DNA of 64,000 bases from Entrophospora sp. SA101 (Eukaryota; Glomeromycota; Glomeromycetes; Entrophosporales; Entrophosporaceae). Below, piece after piece: positions 1 through 10,297 of the stretch. Position numbers and translations under genes: made by a program. Where the stretch lies: NCBI GenBank assembly GCA_958430865.1, contig CAUDNR010000890.1, forward strand, positions 29,406 to 93,405, in the 5' to 3' direction. The notes beneath the pieces were generated by a model, which worked only from the letters and a program-made list of their open reading frames with translations, was not told the DNA's origin and ran no database searches. Within the stretch, counting starts at the first letter, position 1, and each line of letters opens with the position of its first letter.

Positions 1-83
1 GAAAAAGTAATACTGCCATCCGCATTATCTCTAAATTCGCTTTCTGTTGTTTCGATTCACGTAATTATTTTTTTGTTTACCAT
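1..83 (-). CDS. Hypothetical protein, N-terminal end only (runs off the window)
   Basis: An ATG at 81-83 on the minus strand opens a frame to the window edge, giving about 27 residues that begin MVNKKIITWIETTESEFRDN. It contains one TGA read as Trp. I do not recognise it. The KIITWIE opening resembles the short W-rich N termini of the coiled-coil membrane proteins at 54-61 kb, but this is too little sequence to assign a family. Confidence 0.4.
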
Positions 84-261
84 ATTTTTATTTTTTGATG
101 TTTATTAAATATATTTAAATTTTTTATTATAGTTTTTTTTCTCTTAATCAACCCTATATATTATTGTTATAATGTTTTTTTTTTTTTTTTTTTGCTAAAA
201 TTAGTTCTAAATCTTTATTAAAATCTTATCTAACTGAACCCTGTTTGTCGACAATTCCCTA
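84..261. other. AT-rich intergenic region with a 19-T tract
   Basis: This stretch has no convincing gene. It lies between the divergent partial gene at 1-83 and prmC and is very AT-rich. It includes an uninterrupted run of 19 T at 175-193, a length prone to replication slippage, and probably holds divergent promoters. Confidence 0.5.
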
Positions 262-1167
262 ATGCTAGCCCAGAAAAAGAACCAACCGAGAAGGAAAAAA
301 TATTCTTATCAAAACTGTTGAAATTATGCCCTTTCTCTCACCAAAGATAGTAATATTGAAGAAAGAAAAAACGAGATAATTACCCTGTGCGGAACCAGTT
401 CCGAAAAATTTTGAATGAATTTCACTAACCAAGCCCTTTCGCTTTCTCATTATCGCCAAATTTGCCGTAATCTCTATAAATATCTCCACGAAAACTATCC
501 AGTTCCTTATTTAACCCAAGAAGTTAATTTTTATCAACTATCTTTCCAAATCCAAGAAGGCGTCTTTATTCCTCAGCGAGATACCGAAATATTAATTGAA
601 AAAGCCTTAGAAATTAGTGGTGAGTATTGGCCTTCCAAACAAAAATTACGAGTGCTGGATATTGGGACGGGTTGTGGCAATATTGCTCTTTCTCTCGCTA
701 AAAGTAAACCGCACTGAAAAATTATAGCTATCGATATTAACAAAAAAGCTTGCCAAGTAGCCAAAAATAACGCTAAATACCACCAGTTACACAATATTAA
801 ATTTCTGACTAGCGATTTATTTACTAAATTAAATCCCGACCGGAAGTTTGATATAATTATTTCTAACCCGCCCTATATTAGCCAACCCGAATATGAAAAA
901 CTTTCCCTTTTAGTAAAAAAACAACCGCTCGAAGCTTTATTGGCCGAAGAAAACGGCACTATTTTTTATCGCCAAATTTGCCAAACTGCGGCTAATTTTC
1001 TTTCACCGAAATTCCTTTTAACTATGGAAATCAGTCCTCAATTGAAAAAAAATTTGCTAAAATTAATAATAGATTGATTTCCTTACTCCCAAGTAGAGAT
1101 ATTCTCTGATTATAATAACCAGTCTCGAGTGATAATTGTTAGGTCTTGCAAAGAAAAGGTTTGGTAG
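262..1167 (+). CDS. prmC: Peptide chain release factor N5-glutamine methyltransferase PrmC
   Basis: PrmC methylates the glutamine of the GGQ motif in release factors, using S-adenosylmethionine. Visible are the linker PVPYLTQ, the entry motif GVFIPQRDTE, the SAM-binding VLDIGTGCGNIALSLAKSKP and the catalytic NPPY in IISNPPYISQ. Two in-frame TGA codons sit at Trp-like positions. Starting at the ATG at 262 gives 301 residues with a helical N-terminal domain of usual length. The alternative ATG at 415 would leave only about 30 residues before the core, so I prefer 262, although neither has a clear ribosome-binding site. The last ten bases overlap the 5' end of tRNA-Phe. No prfA is adjacent, unlike many bacteria. 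Confidence 0.85.
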
Positions 1168-1234
1168 CTCAGTTGGTTAGAGCGTCTGACTGAAGATCAG
1201 AAGGTCGGCAGTTCGATCCTGCCCTAAACCACCA
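1158..1234 (+). tRNA. tRNA-Phe (GAA)
   Basis: The cloverleaf is complete. Acceptor GGTTTGG pairs with CTAAACC, the anticodon loop CTGAAGA contains GAA, the T arm is GGCAG-TTCGATC-CTGCC and CCA is encoded. Its first bases lie inside the 3' end of prmC, so the two RNAs must be separated by RNase P processing. Confidence 0.97.
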
Positions 1235-1271
1235 GAACGACAACAATAATAAAAATAAATATATCAAACAT

Positions 1272-1685
1272 ATGATAGTAGGAATAAACGAAATAGTAAA
1301 ACAAATAAGAGAAAAGACTGATCTCAAAGAAGCAGAAGTAAAAGAAGCGATTGTTAATTTTTTAGAAGTTGTCCAGAAAAATTTGAATAAAGGTGAAAGC
1401 ATTAGTTTTAAAAACTATTTTACCTTACAAAGACAAAAAACTACGCCTAACATTAGTAAATATTGTGTTAAGCACGAAAGTCCAATCGAAAGTTATCGGC
1501 AAAAAAATAAAGGCGAAGGTATTAAAGTTTTTAGCAGTTCGCCCGTTTGAAGAAAGTTGGTAACCGAAACAAAAGTTTGTAATGGTTGTAAGAAAAGAAA
1601 AGAAGAAATAATCAAAGCGACTAAATTAAAAGACCGTCTTAGTTTGAAAGTCAACAAGGGATTTTTTGAGAAAAAAAAGAGATAA
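1272..1685 (+). CDS. HU/IHF-like DNA-binding protein with a C-terminal zinc-type CxxC
   Basis: The product is 137 residues. The first 75 resemble the HU/IHF fold: two helices, then GESISFKNYFTLQRQKT, the position of the beta arm of HU proteins. A TGA at 1548 is read as Trp and leads into a basic tail with VCNGCKKRK, one CxxC pair. HU proteins bend and compact DNA. The tail is not part of classical HU, so this is a lineage-specific variant. A second HU-like gene lies at 42166. Confidence 0.6.
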
Positions 1686-1713
1686 CATTAGCACGGAAGA
1701 AACAAATGGTTTT

Positions 1714-1732
1714 ACCGACTCCGGTCGGTTTT
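1714..1732 (+). terminator. Hairpin terminator or processing stem before tRNA-Gly
   Basis: ACCGAC and GTCGGT form a perfect 6-bp stem around a TCCG loop and are followed by four T. It lies 28 nt after the HU-like stop codon and directly abuts the tRNA-Gly gene. The short T run makes it a weak terminator, and it may instead guide tRNA processing. Confidence 0.45.
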
Positions 1733-1806
1733 GCGAATATAGTTCAATGGTAGAACTTTAGCCTTCCAAGCTAATCACACGGGTTCGATTCCCGTTATTC
1801 GCTCCA
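1733..1806 (+). tRNA. tRNA-Gly (TCC)
   Basis: Acceptor GCGAATA pairs with TATTCGC, the anticodon loop CTTCCAA carries TCC, the T loop is TTCGATT and the end is CCA. This anticodon can read all four GGN codons with an unmodified U34, as is usual in mollicutes. Confidence 0.96.
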
Positions 1807-1855
1807 TAAGTAATAAGAATAAATTATAAATAACTAATTAAAACTAAATATATAT

Positions 1856-2278
1856 ATGAACGATAAAAAAACAATTAAAGTAAAAAAAGACAAAACGGGA
1901 CAAGTTACCTATGACGACAACGATAAAAAAAAATATACCGTTATAGTAAAAGGTGGTCAAGACATAACATTTAAAGAAGATAAAGATAATGCTGACACGG
2001 ACGGTGATGTAAACGTAGAAGTAAAAGATAGTGAAGGTAAAAAAATTGACTCTATCACAAAATTGAAAGGAAAATTAGACAAAGGATTTTTTTCGGACGG
2101 TATAAAATTTACTGAATTAGATGCTAGTCATAAAATTAAAGGTGAAGCAAAAATAGGTATTGGTAGATGAGGTTTTAGATTTTATGGAATGATAGTTGGT
2201 CTTCTTCTTTTATTTGGAGTTCTAATCTGATTTTTTGTTTCTCGAAGCAAAAAAGATAACGAAGAAGAAGAATTATAA
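1856..2278 (+). CDS. Hypothetical tail-anchored membrane protein
   Basis: The product is 140 residues. The N-terminal 105 are highly charged and predicted soluble (K/D/E-rich, with short beta-like repeats such as VKKDKTGQVTYDDNDKKK). A single hydrophobic helix follows at about 113-130 (FYGMIVGLLLLFGVLIWFF), then a short acidic tail. There is no signal peptide, so the bulk should face the cytoplasm. It shares its layout with the 247-residue protein at 3148. I do not recognise the family. Confidence 0.6.
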
Positions 2279-2306
2279 TAAAAATTGGAAGTAATTGCTA
2301 CTTCGT

Positions 2307-2624
2307 ATGTCAGCAAGTTTACAAAAGGAGGAAGAATTTCCCTCTTTCCTCCGAAGTAATCAAAACAAAATAGTACTAGTTAAATTCTTTACCGTTTGGT
2401 GCGGTCCGTGCCAACAATTGCAAAAAACACTACAAAAATTACTAAGCGAAAGAAATGACTTGGTAATTCTCGAAGTCGATGCCGAAAAGTTTCCTTATTT
2501 GGCATCAGAGTTCCAAGTTTCTTCTGTGCCAACTCTGGTTCTTTTTAAGCAAGGCAAAAAGATTAAAAAAGGTGCCGGAAATATGAGTATTCAACAACTA
2601 AAAGAGTTTTTGAATAGCGAGTAA
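2307..2624 (+). CDS. trxA: Thioredoxin
   Basis: Thioredoxin is a small dithiol-disulfide reductant. The active site WCGPC lies in FFTVWCGPCQQL, and the cis-proline segment VSSVPTLVLFKQGK follows. The product is 105 residues from the ATG at 2307; a TTG at 2295 is also possible. A strong AAAGGAGG lies inside the first codons at 2322-2329 with no start codon at the right distance, so it is probably incidental. The stop codon is directly followed by tRNA-Glu at 2625. Confidence 0.92.
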   Translation: MSASLQKEEEFPSFLRSNQNKIVLVKFFTVWCGPCQQLQKTLQKLLSERNDLVILEVDAEKFPYLASEFQVSSVPTLVLFKQGKKIKKGAGNMSIQQLKEFLNSE

Positions 2625-2700
2625 GGCCCGTTAGTGCAGTGATTAACACGTCTCCCTTTCACGGAGAAGAACGCGGGTTTGAGTCCCGCACGGGTCACCA
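2625..2700 (+). tRNA. tRNA-Glu (TTC)
   Basis: Acceptor GGCCCGT pairs with ACGGGTC, the anticodon loop CTTTCAC carries TTC and CCA is encoded. It begins at the base after the trxA stop codon. Confidence 0.96.
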
Positions 2701-2739
2701 AAAAAAGGATTTTTCCTTACCAATTGACCTTGAAAGCAG

Positions 2740-2815
2740 GGAGGCGTAGTTCAATTGGTTAGAACATCGGCCTTCAGATCCGAGAATATGGGTTCAAGTC
2801 CTGTCGCCTCTGCCA
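2740..2815 (+). tRNA. tRNA-Trp (TCA), reads UGA and UGG
   Basis: Acceptor GGAGGCG pairs with CGCCTCT, the discriminator base is G and CCA is encoded. The anticodon loop CTTCAGA carries TCA. UCA pairs with UGA, and the G discriminator fits bacterial tRNA-Trp. This is direct support for genetic code 4. The anticodon stem has one C-T mismatch next to the loop. Confidence 0.9.
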
Positions 2816-2827
2816 AGTAAAGCTCCT

Positions 2828-2912
2828 GCCCAAATGGCGGAACGGTAGACGCATGGGACTTAAGATCCCACGGATTTTATCTGTGCCGGTTCGAGTCCGG
2901 CTTTGGGTACCA
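2828..2912 (+). tRNA. tRNA-Leu (TAA)
   Basis: This is a class II tRNA of 85 nt with a long variable arm. The anticodon loop CTTAAGA carries TAA, the T arm is GCCGG-TTCGAGT-CCGGC and CCA is encoded. Confidence 0.96.
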
Positions 2913-2921
2913 AATTGGGTT

Positions 2922-2997
2922 GGTTCTGTAGTGTATTGGTTAACACGCCTCCCTGTCACGGAGGAGACAGCGAGTTCGATTCTCGTCAGAACCGCCA
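2922..2997 (+). tRNA. tRNA-Asp (GTC)
   Basis: Acceptor GGTTCTG pairs with CAGAACC, the discriminator is G, the anticodon loop CTGTCAC carries GTC and CCA is encoded. It is the last member of the cluster Glu-Trp-Leu-Asp. Confidence 0.96.
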
Positions 2998-3013
2998 GTA
3001 TAATATTTAATTA

Positions 3014-3139
3014 ATGATTAAAGTAAAAATCACAGATAAAAATAATAAAGAAAACACTTTTCTTATTTTCAAAAAAGCCACTTCGTTCGTATTAAAGAAA
3101 TATCGAAAAAGTTTTTATTTTCAAAAAAAGAAAAAATAA
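3014..3139 (+). CDS. Small basic hypothetical protein
   Basis: This is a 41-residue ORF starting MIKVKITDKNNKENTF and ending in KKKK. It sits 8 nt before the next gene and has no recognisable domain. It may be translationally coupled to the membrane protein at 3148, or it may be the start of an older, longer gene. Confidence 0.3.
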   Translation: MIKVKITDKNNKENTFLIFKKATSFVLKKYRKSFYFQKKKK

Positions 3140-3147
3140 TAGTTTAT

Positions 3148-3891
3148 ATGAAAAAAATTAAATGACTTACTTTTAAGGAAACAGACTTGGCTGACAACAA
3201 AACTATCCTTAAAGGTGAAATTAAGCCCAATTTAGAAATAAAAATCTTTGACAAAAATAATAATGAAGTCCAAGAACATAGGTACATTCCCACTGATGGA
3301 AAAGTGGTAATTACTATGAAATTCCAGTGAACGGTCAGCGATTTTGGTGAAGTGGAAGAAGATAGGATTGAATATTGCTTAAAAAGGTCAAGTAGTTGAA
3401 ACCTAGATAACGATGGTCAAACAGTGACAATAAAACCTAACCAAAGAGGTGAATTTGACAAAGCAATCAAAGAAGCCCATTGAAATTTATTTAAAGACAA
3501 GTTTTCCGATAAAATTGGTAATGGAATAAAAAATGATATCGAAGGAACTGATATACAATTTACGATAACTACCCAGGAGAATAAAGGAGGAATTATCGAG
3601 ATAGATTTTTACAAAAAAAATGATACTAACACTTCGCCACTCCATTTCGGTAACGGTCAAATTGATTTCAAGCCCAAATATTATCCAGTTAAAGAAATTA
3701 TTTTTGAAAACATGATTACGGTAAGTGAAGAAAATAAAAAATCGGGCTGGTCTAATGTTTGGATTATCTTGTTGGTGATAATCGGATTAATTATTTTACT
3801 GATTTTCCTTTTCCGGAAAAAAATTTGGCAATGACTAAAAGGCGAGAGTAAACAAGAAAAAAAAGTCAAAGAGCAATTAGATATATTCTAA
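3148..3891 (+). CDS. Hypothetical tail-anchored membrane protein
   Basis: The product is 247 residues with several TGA-Trp codons. A soluble, beta-rich, charged region covers about 1-205. One hydrophobic helix follows at about 211-228 (WIILLVIIGLIILLIFLF), then a basic cytoplasmic-type tail. There is no signal peptide. The opening of its soluble part (KKIKWLTFKETDLADNKTIL) resembles no family I know. Confidence 0.6.
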
Positions 3892-3902
3892 AAGATACTT
3901 TC

Positions 3903-5558
3903 TTATTTGTCGTATTCCATTATTAAGTTAATTAATGGCTTTTCCTTTTCTCAATTGGCTAATAAATCTTTCTCAATATAATTTTCGATATCTTTTTCTC
4001 AATCTTTTTTACTATTATTATTTTCGATATAGTCATTAATTTTTTTCTTCCAACTATCAGTTAAATTTTTGCTTTTCTGCATATTAATAAATCCATAAGT
4101 AAAAATATAAGGTGGTTCGGTAATTTTGGCTTTTTTTCTATTGTAGAAAATCACAATTAAAATTACTCCGCCCTGGGACATTTTGGTCCTTAAAGATAAA
4201 TTGTGGTTTATTTCTTCCTTAGGAAGTAGTTTGCCGTCGAGAACGTAATTAGGTTGAACTGACAATTGTGTCTTACTCAAAAAAAACTTCTTATCTTGTC
4301 CCTCCACTACTTCTCCATTTTGGCAAACTAAGATATTTTCTTTAGGCAGGCCTAATTCTTGGGCTAAATGTCCGTGTTTTTTTAGCATTCGAAAATTACC
4401 ATGGAAAGGCATGAAATAACTGGGATTAACCAATTTCAACATTAATTTTAAATCTTCTTGACAAGCATGACCGGAGGCGTGAAGCAAGTCTTCCTTATTA
4501 TTTTCATATATTTTTGCTCCTAAGGTAAATAACTTGTTGTTAATTATTTCCACTTGGGATTTATTATCCATAATCGGGGAAGAAGTGAGAATAATTGAGT
4601 CGCCAGCCGCTACTTTCCAATCGGGATAATTTTGGTGAGCCAGTCGACTAAGAACGGCTCTTTCTTCACCTTGGGAACCAGTGCAAAAAATAATTAGTTT
4701 ATTATTCGGTGTTTTACTAATCGCTACCGCTTTTAGAAAAATAGAACTATCTATTTTCCATAAACTAGCTTTTTGAATGGCTTTCATCATTTTTAATAAA
4801 GAAGAACCGAGCAGAACAATCTTTTTCTGGGTTTTTTGAGCAATTTCGATAACCTTTTTTAAGCGGTAAACATTAGAAGCAAAAGAAGTAATGATTACCC
4901 GACCAGTTGCTTCCGTAATAATGTTTTCTAAGCGTTTGATTACTTTTGTTTCGGAAGGAGTGGTGCCTTCCACTTCGGCATTAGTCGAATCACTTAACAG
5001 CAAATCGACTCCTTTTTTCCCGTATTCCATTAGTTTAAACAAATCAGTTTTTTCCCCAATCTCAGTTCAATCAAACTTAAAATCGCCAGTAATAACTATC
5101 CGGGTGTTATCCCGCACAACCTCAATTATAATTCCAAAAGAGCCAGGGATAGAATGAGTTACCCGAAAAAATTTTAGGCGAAACTCGCCGGTATTAATTA
5201 CTGTATCATCCTGAAAAATAGTAGTTTTTTCTTTGCTTTCTCCGCGTAGTTTTTGCTTCAAAAGAGAAATAGAAAACTCGGAACCATAAACGGGGATAGT
5301 AGGAATTAATTGCAACAAGTAAGAAATACCACCAATATGGTCCTCATGACCGTGGGTAATAAATAAACCCTTTATTTTTTTTCTGTTTTCCACTAAGTAG
5401 GAGAAATTAGGAATAGTGCCGTCGGCTAAATTACTGCCATTGAGAAATTTAATCCCACAATCAACAATAATTAGGTCGTTATTTTTTTCCAAAACATAGC
5501 AGTTTTTTCCCACTTCGTGTAAGCCACCCAGGGCAAAAATTTTTAAATTATTATTCAT
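3903..5558 (-). CDS. rnj: Ribonuclease J
   Basis: The product is a 551-residue metallo-beta-lactamase/beta-CASP ribonuclease that performs endo- and 5'-exonucleolytic mRNA decay and rRNA maturation in bacteria lacking RNase E. Metal-binding THGHEDHIGG lies at about residue 70, the later histidines are in VTHSIPGSFG, and the beta-CASP motifs include DSTNAEVEGTTPSE, FCTGSQGEE and HASGHACQEDL, with FHGNFRML after them. The reading frame needs TGA as Trp in four or more places. Length is close to the usual 550-560. It is convergent with the membrane protein ending at 3891. Confidence 0.95.
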
Positions 5559-5577
5559 TATTTAGTTTTTGTCTTTT

Positions 5578-6434
5578 TTAAGCCAAAAAACCAACTAAAC
5601 CTACCATAATAACAGCAGTAATAATTATTGTTATTGCTAAGGGAAAATTACTATTTTGCTTGTCTGGGATAGAATTAGTTTGTGGTGGATTATCATGAGG
5701 AAAAGTTAAATTTTTATCAGTTTCACCATTGAGAACTTTTTTGACATTTTCGGTAACTCATTCGATATCTGCTTCACTCATTTTATTTTTTGCCAATTCC
5801 TTTATGTTTTGTAGTCTTTTTTGTTCTTGCTTAATTAGTTCCAAGGCATTTACATTTGAGTTTTCTGGTTTTCCTCAGCCAGTGCGTTGGAGAATAAACA
5901 GGCGAAGTTTATAAAACCGACTTAGAAAAAATTTAATTTCTTCTTTATATTTTAGTTCTTTCATTATTTCCCGTCAGTTTTGTCAATAATCCGACAAGTG
6001 ATTTTTTCAGTAAGAGTGGTTTAATTTCTCGTCCCATTCGTCTTGGAGAAAACATTCAAGGTCAGCCATCGCTTTAACTCGGAATTTTTCTTCGGCAATT
6101 TCGTTTTCGGGTAATTATAATGAAATATGCCACGGACTTCTAAATCATATTCTTTTCTTTGGTTGGGATTTATTAAAGTTTCATAAGCCAGTTGAATTTT
6201 CTCCCGTAACTCGCTTAAATTTTCCAGTTTTCCGTTCGTTAAGTATTTTTTGTAGAAAGAATTAATTTCGGAAAGATGACCGCGATTAAGCAAGGAAAGA
6301 CAATTGTGGTAATTGTTTTTGATTTCTTCGGTCGACCAATATTATTCTCCTTGTCGTCATTTTTTACTTTCCTCATTATTGTCAAAACCCAAGAGTTCAT
6401 ATCAATTCATTGATTTATAATAAAAATCATTCAT
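5578..6434 (-). pseudogene. J-domain-like tail-anchored protein, interrupted by a stop and a frameshift
   Basis: Read on the minus strand, the gene starts at 6434 (MNDFYYKSMNWYELLGF) and shows a J-domain-like opening and the segment YETLINPNQRKEYDLEVRG. A TAA interrupts the frame near 6340. A frameshift near 6110 separates the upstream half from FRVKAMADLECFLQDEWDEK and the following coiled segment. The last helix, at about LAITIIITAVIMVGLVGFLA, is a C-terminal membrane anchor. No HPD motif is seen, so co-chaperone activity is doubtful even without the breaks. Both breaks could be assembly errors, but the neighbouring core genes have none. Confidence 0.55.
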
Positions 6435-6464
6435 AGTATTATATAGCAATTTTATAAATTTCTC

Positions 6465-6540
6465 TGGTGCGCTTAGGAGGAATCGAACCTCCGACCATTT
6501 GAACCGCAATCAAATATTCTATCCACTGAACTATAAGCGC
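6465..6540 (-). tRNA. tRNA-Arg (GCG)
   Basis: Acceptor GCGCTTA pairs with TAAGCGC, CCA is encoded and the anticodon loop is TTGCGGT. The anticodon reads GCG in DNA, with G at position 34. Most bacteria, including many mollicutes, use ACG here and deaminate A34 to inosine, so this is a variant decoding solution for CGU/CGC. Confidence 0.88.
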
Positions 6541-6583
6541 GATTATTGTTAATAAGTTTTGATTATTCAACTTCCTAGTTTCT

Positions 6584-8098
6584 TTAATGTTTGACATATA
6601 TCACTATTTTCCTTTTACGCACTAATTCCTTTAACTTATTTTGGAAATCCTCTTTATTAGTCTCATCCAAAGCGTTATCGGCTTCATCAAAAAGAAAAAT
6701 ATTTGCCCCTTGTTTGGTTGCCAAAATATTATTAATATTAGTTAATTGTTTTTGACCGGTCGAACCTTCTTCAACCAAAGTATCATGAGTAACGTAAGCA
6801 ACATTATTAACTCGCCACTGGTCTAAATTAATTTCTTTTAAATTATAACTTTCTCTGTTGCTAAGTTCAACCGTTATTTGCCCCTTTTGGGGAATAAGCA
6901 TGCCGAGCAAGAGGTATAAAATAGTGCTTTTTCCGGTGCCGTTGCCTCCCGTCAAATAATTAATTTCGGAGGGCGAGAAAACTCGATTGTAGTTTTTTAA
7001 AGTTCATTCGGTTTGCCCTGGATAGCGAAAAGATACTTGGGAAAAAATAATGGCGTGAAGCGAAATATTATTAGTTAATTTTATTCCGGGCAGATTATCG
7101 TTTTTTTCGGGAAGAGCCAGAAAATTATTAATTCTTTCGCACGAAGAAGCATAATCAGTGTAATCTCATAAGCAATGAACTATTTCACCAAAACTCTTAA
7201 ATATACTTCAAAAAGTAATTAATATTACCCCATTGAAATCAGCACCGCTTAACAATAATAAAAAGAACGGAAAAACCTCCATTAGTAAATTATTTGGTAT
7301 CGTCTTGTTTAATGATTTAAGGCGATTATTGTTAAGACATAAATTTTCGTTGGAACGGGTTATAATTTTCTGCTGTTCTTGGTAGTGCGTACTTAACCCC
7401 ATGCCTTCAATTAAAATAATGTTGTTTCTTTCCTTATTAATTACTTGCCATTCTTTATCGAGCCTTTTTTTATATTTTCTTTCATTAACTAAGAGAATTT
7501 TGGTAAAAAAATAAACCACTATACTAACTAAACCTAATCAAAAAACCGAAAACCACACTTGGCGAGCGTTCATTTTACTAATATTATCTCAATTAAAAAG
7601 TAAAATGCCGATGATGGCTAAAAGACTATGATAAATATGGTTGGGTAAATGTTCTCAATAATAGCCGATTTCGCCGGCGTCTTTCTCAATCAAGTTATTT
7701 ATTATATCTTTTTTGGCTTGTTTTTCCGCAAAAGACAGACGACGAAACTTGGCAAGTAGAAGGTTTTTGGTGTAATGATTTCCCCGTACTCTTAATTCTT
7801 CCTCTCACAAACTTTCTCAGTAATAAACGAAGGCAAAAATTAGTACTAAGGCTAAGCTAATGATAATAAAGTTTCTTTTATTTATTATTGTGTTTTCTAA
7901 TCCTAGCCACCCTTGTATTTTTTCTGGCATTAACCAACCAATATAGTTTTCCGGTAATTCCTGAGCTTGGAAAATTGCTATTACTGCTCGACTCAGTACA
8001 ACTTTAATTATTATTTTGAGCGTAGAAAAGAGAAAATGTCTAATTAATTTAAATTTAAACTTGTTATATAATGTTCTGAAGCCAATTTTTTCCGTCAT
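6584..8098 (-). CDS. ABC transporter, fused permease and ATPase
   Basis: The product is a 504-residue half-transporter. Several hydrophobic helices lie between about 15 and 330, and the nucleotide-binding domain comes after them. Walker A is GGNGTGKST at about 385. The signature is degenerate (STGQKQL at about 450). Walker B is IFLFDEADNALD at about 470 and the H-loop is VIYVKH at the very end, so the domain stops right after the switch histidine. Homodimeric exporters of this kind pump lipids, peptides or drugs; the substrate cannot be told from sequence. The gene is 29 nt from, and divergent with, ligA. Confidence 0.85.
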
Positions 8099-8127
8099 AA
8101 AAATTTATTAACTAATTTTAAACTTTT

Positions 8128-9867
8128 ATGAATAAACCCTTGCCGAAAAAACTGGAAAAAAAAATGAAAAAACTCATTGCTCTTCTTAACCAGTGAAATT
8201 ATGAGTATTATGTTCTTAACGAGCCGACAGCGGAAGATGCTATTTACGATAAAAAATTAAAAGAGTTACGAGACTTAGAAACACGACATAATTTTGTTTT
8301 TCCCGACTCTCCCACCCAAAAACCCGGCTATGCCATTAATAATAAACTTCAACCAGTTATTCGTCCAACTCCGATGTTGAGTTTGGATAGTGTCGATAAT
8401 TACCAGGATTTAGTACGCTTTGAGGAGCGAGTAAAAAAAATACTAAAAACGGACCAGGAAATAGAATATATTTGTGAATGAAAAATCGACGGATTATCAG
8501 TTAGTCTTATTTATCAAAATCACCACTTAACCCAAGTTAGCACCCGCGGAAGCGGAGATATTGGCGAGGATGTTACTTTCAATAAATATCTAATAAAAGA
8601 TATTCCTTTTTTCTTGGAAAAAGTTAATAATTGTGAAGTACGGGGCGAAGTTTATATGAAAAAATCAGAGTTTCAACTTTTAAACGCCGGGTTGGCGAAA
8701 AACACTAATAAATTGTTAGCCAATCCCCGTAATGCGGCCGCGGGAAGTTTGCGAACTTTAATTCCTTTACAAGTTAGAAAATTGAACTTTTTTGCTTACC
8801 AGTTATTTAATAATGATTTAGCGACTCAGTTAGCTTGCTTGCAAGAACTAGAAGAGATTGGTTTTTCCGTTAGTCCTCACTATCAACTATGTCAAAATAT
8901 CGAAAAAGTTTGAGAATTCATGCAAAAACAGGAAAAAAGACGAGAAAAGTTGGATTTTGAAAGTGATGGAATTGTGGTTAAAGTAAACAATTATGATTAT
9001 TACCAAAAACTCGGGCAAACTAGTAGGTTTCCCCGCTGAGCCATCGCTTATAAATTTCCAGCGTTGGCAACTACTAGTCAAGTAAAAAATGTCTATACCG
9101 AAGTAAGTCGCAACGGTCGAATAACCTATGTAGCGGAAATAGTTCCGGTAATATTACAAGGAAGCAAAATAAGCAAAGTAACTTTACATAATTACGCTTT
9201 TATCCGTAATTTAAACTTGAATATTGGTGATGAAGTAGTAATAAAAAAAGCGGGGGATGTCATTCCCCAAATAACACAAATAATTAAGTCGGATAATAGC
9301 GATAATTGTTGAATACCGCCGACCCGTTGCCTATCGTGTAATTCCGAATTAAAATGAAACTCAACTAACCTTTACCAAGTATGTGCTAATATTAATTGTC
9401 CGCAGAAAGTTATTAATTATCTGACTCATTTTGCTGCCAAAAAAGGTGTTGATATCCAAGGACTAAGCCAAAAAAACATTAAAAAACTTTACCAAAATAA
9501 TCTGCTGAAAAGCCCGGAGGATTTTTACCACCTCGGCCACAAAAAAGAAGAATTATTAAAATTAGAAGGATTTCAAGAAAAAGTAGTCAGTAATATTTTG
9601 AATTCCATTGAAAATTCCAAAAAACAGCCGTGAGCTAATTTGCTAACCGCCTTGGGTATTCCTTTGCTTAGTTCAGTAAAAGCCAAGAAATTAACCACTT
9701 TTTATCCTAATTTAACTAGTTTTCTTACTGCCGTGAAAAACGAGGAATGAGAAAAAATTAGAGATATCTTGGGCGAAGAGACTCATAAAGAATTAAAGAA
9801 TTATTTCCAACAAGTAGAAAATAGGAAAGTTATCGAGGAATTAACTAGTATTTGAAAAAATCATTAA
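8128..9867 (+). CDS. ligA: NAD-dependent DNA ligase LigA, without BRCT domain
   Basis: LigA seals nicks with NAD as cofactor. The adenylated lysine is K119 in [10 protein letters not shown]. The NTase motifs [32 protein letters not shown] and [13 protein letters not shown] are present, as are the OB fold, a zinc finger (RCLSCNSEL and CANINCPQK) and helix-hairpin-helix repeats. The product is 579 residues against about 670 for most LigA, and it ends after the HhH region, so the C-terminal BRCT domain is missing. Its stop codon overlaps that of the convergent small membrane protein by three bases. Confidence 0.95.
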
Positions 9868-10220
9868 CGTTTTCTTTTTCGTCTTTTGCTTTTGCGTTTT
9901 TTCCGCCAGTATTTTCAGACCGCAACCAAAACATAAATAGATAATCCCAGGAATAAAACAATTAGCAAGGCCAGTAAAAAACTGACCTTTCTCAGATTTC
10001 TCTTTCCCGTCCATCCACTTCTTAACGATTTCCCCCAAGCAGTATCTAATAAAGAATTATAAATAATAATGGAGAGTATAAAAGTAAAAATTAGGAAAAA
10101 GAAACTAAATAAAGTTTCCCAAAATTTAGCCCGTCCCAGAAAATAAAGTATCAGACCAAAGACAATTAACGTAATTATTAGCCAATAAACCGAAATTATT
10201 ATTCCAAAATCAGTCTCCAT
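9864..10220 (-). CDS. Small membrane protein, three helices
   Basis: The product is 118 residues. Hydrophobic segments lie at about 7-27, 35-55 and 79-100, and the tail is very basic ([16 protein letters not shown]). I do not recognise the family. It shares the palindromic TTAA stop with the convergent ligA gene. Confidence 0.6.
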
Positions 10221-10297
10221 AACTCTTAAAAATAAACTTTATTGCTTTTTTACACTTTCTCCTGTAAAAAGATATAACTATGTTAAATTGAGAGAAC

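Noticed and set aside
265..489. Minus-strand ORF of 74 codons over the prmC 5' region
   Set aside because: It is antisense to PrmC, has a phenylalanine-rich shadow-frame composition and lacks any motif.
2774..2959. Minus-strand ORF with Arg/Thr-rich product
   Set aside because: It lies entirely across the tRNA-Trp, tRNA-Leu and tRNA-Asp genes.
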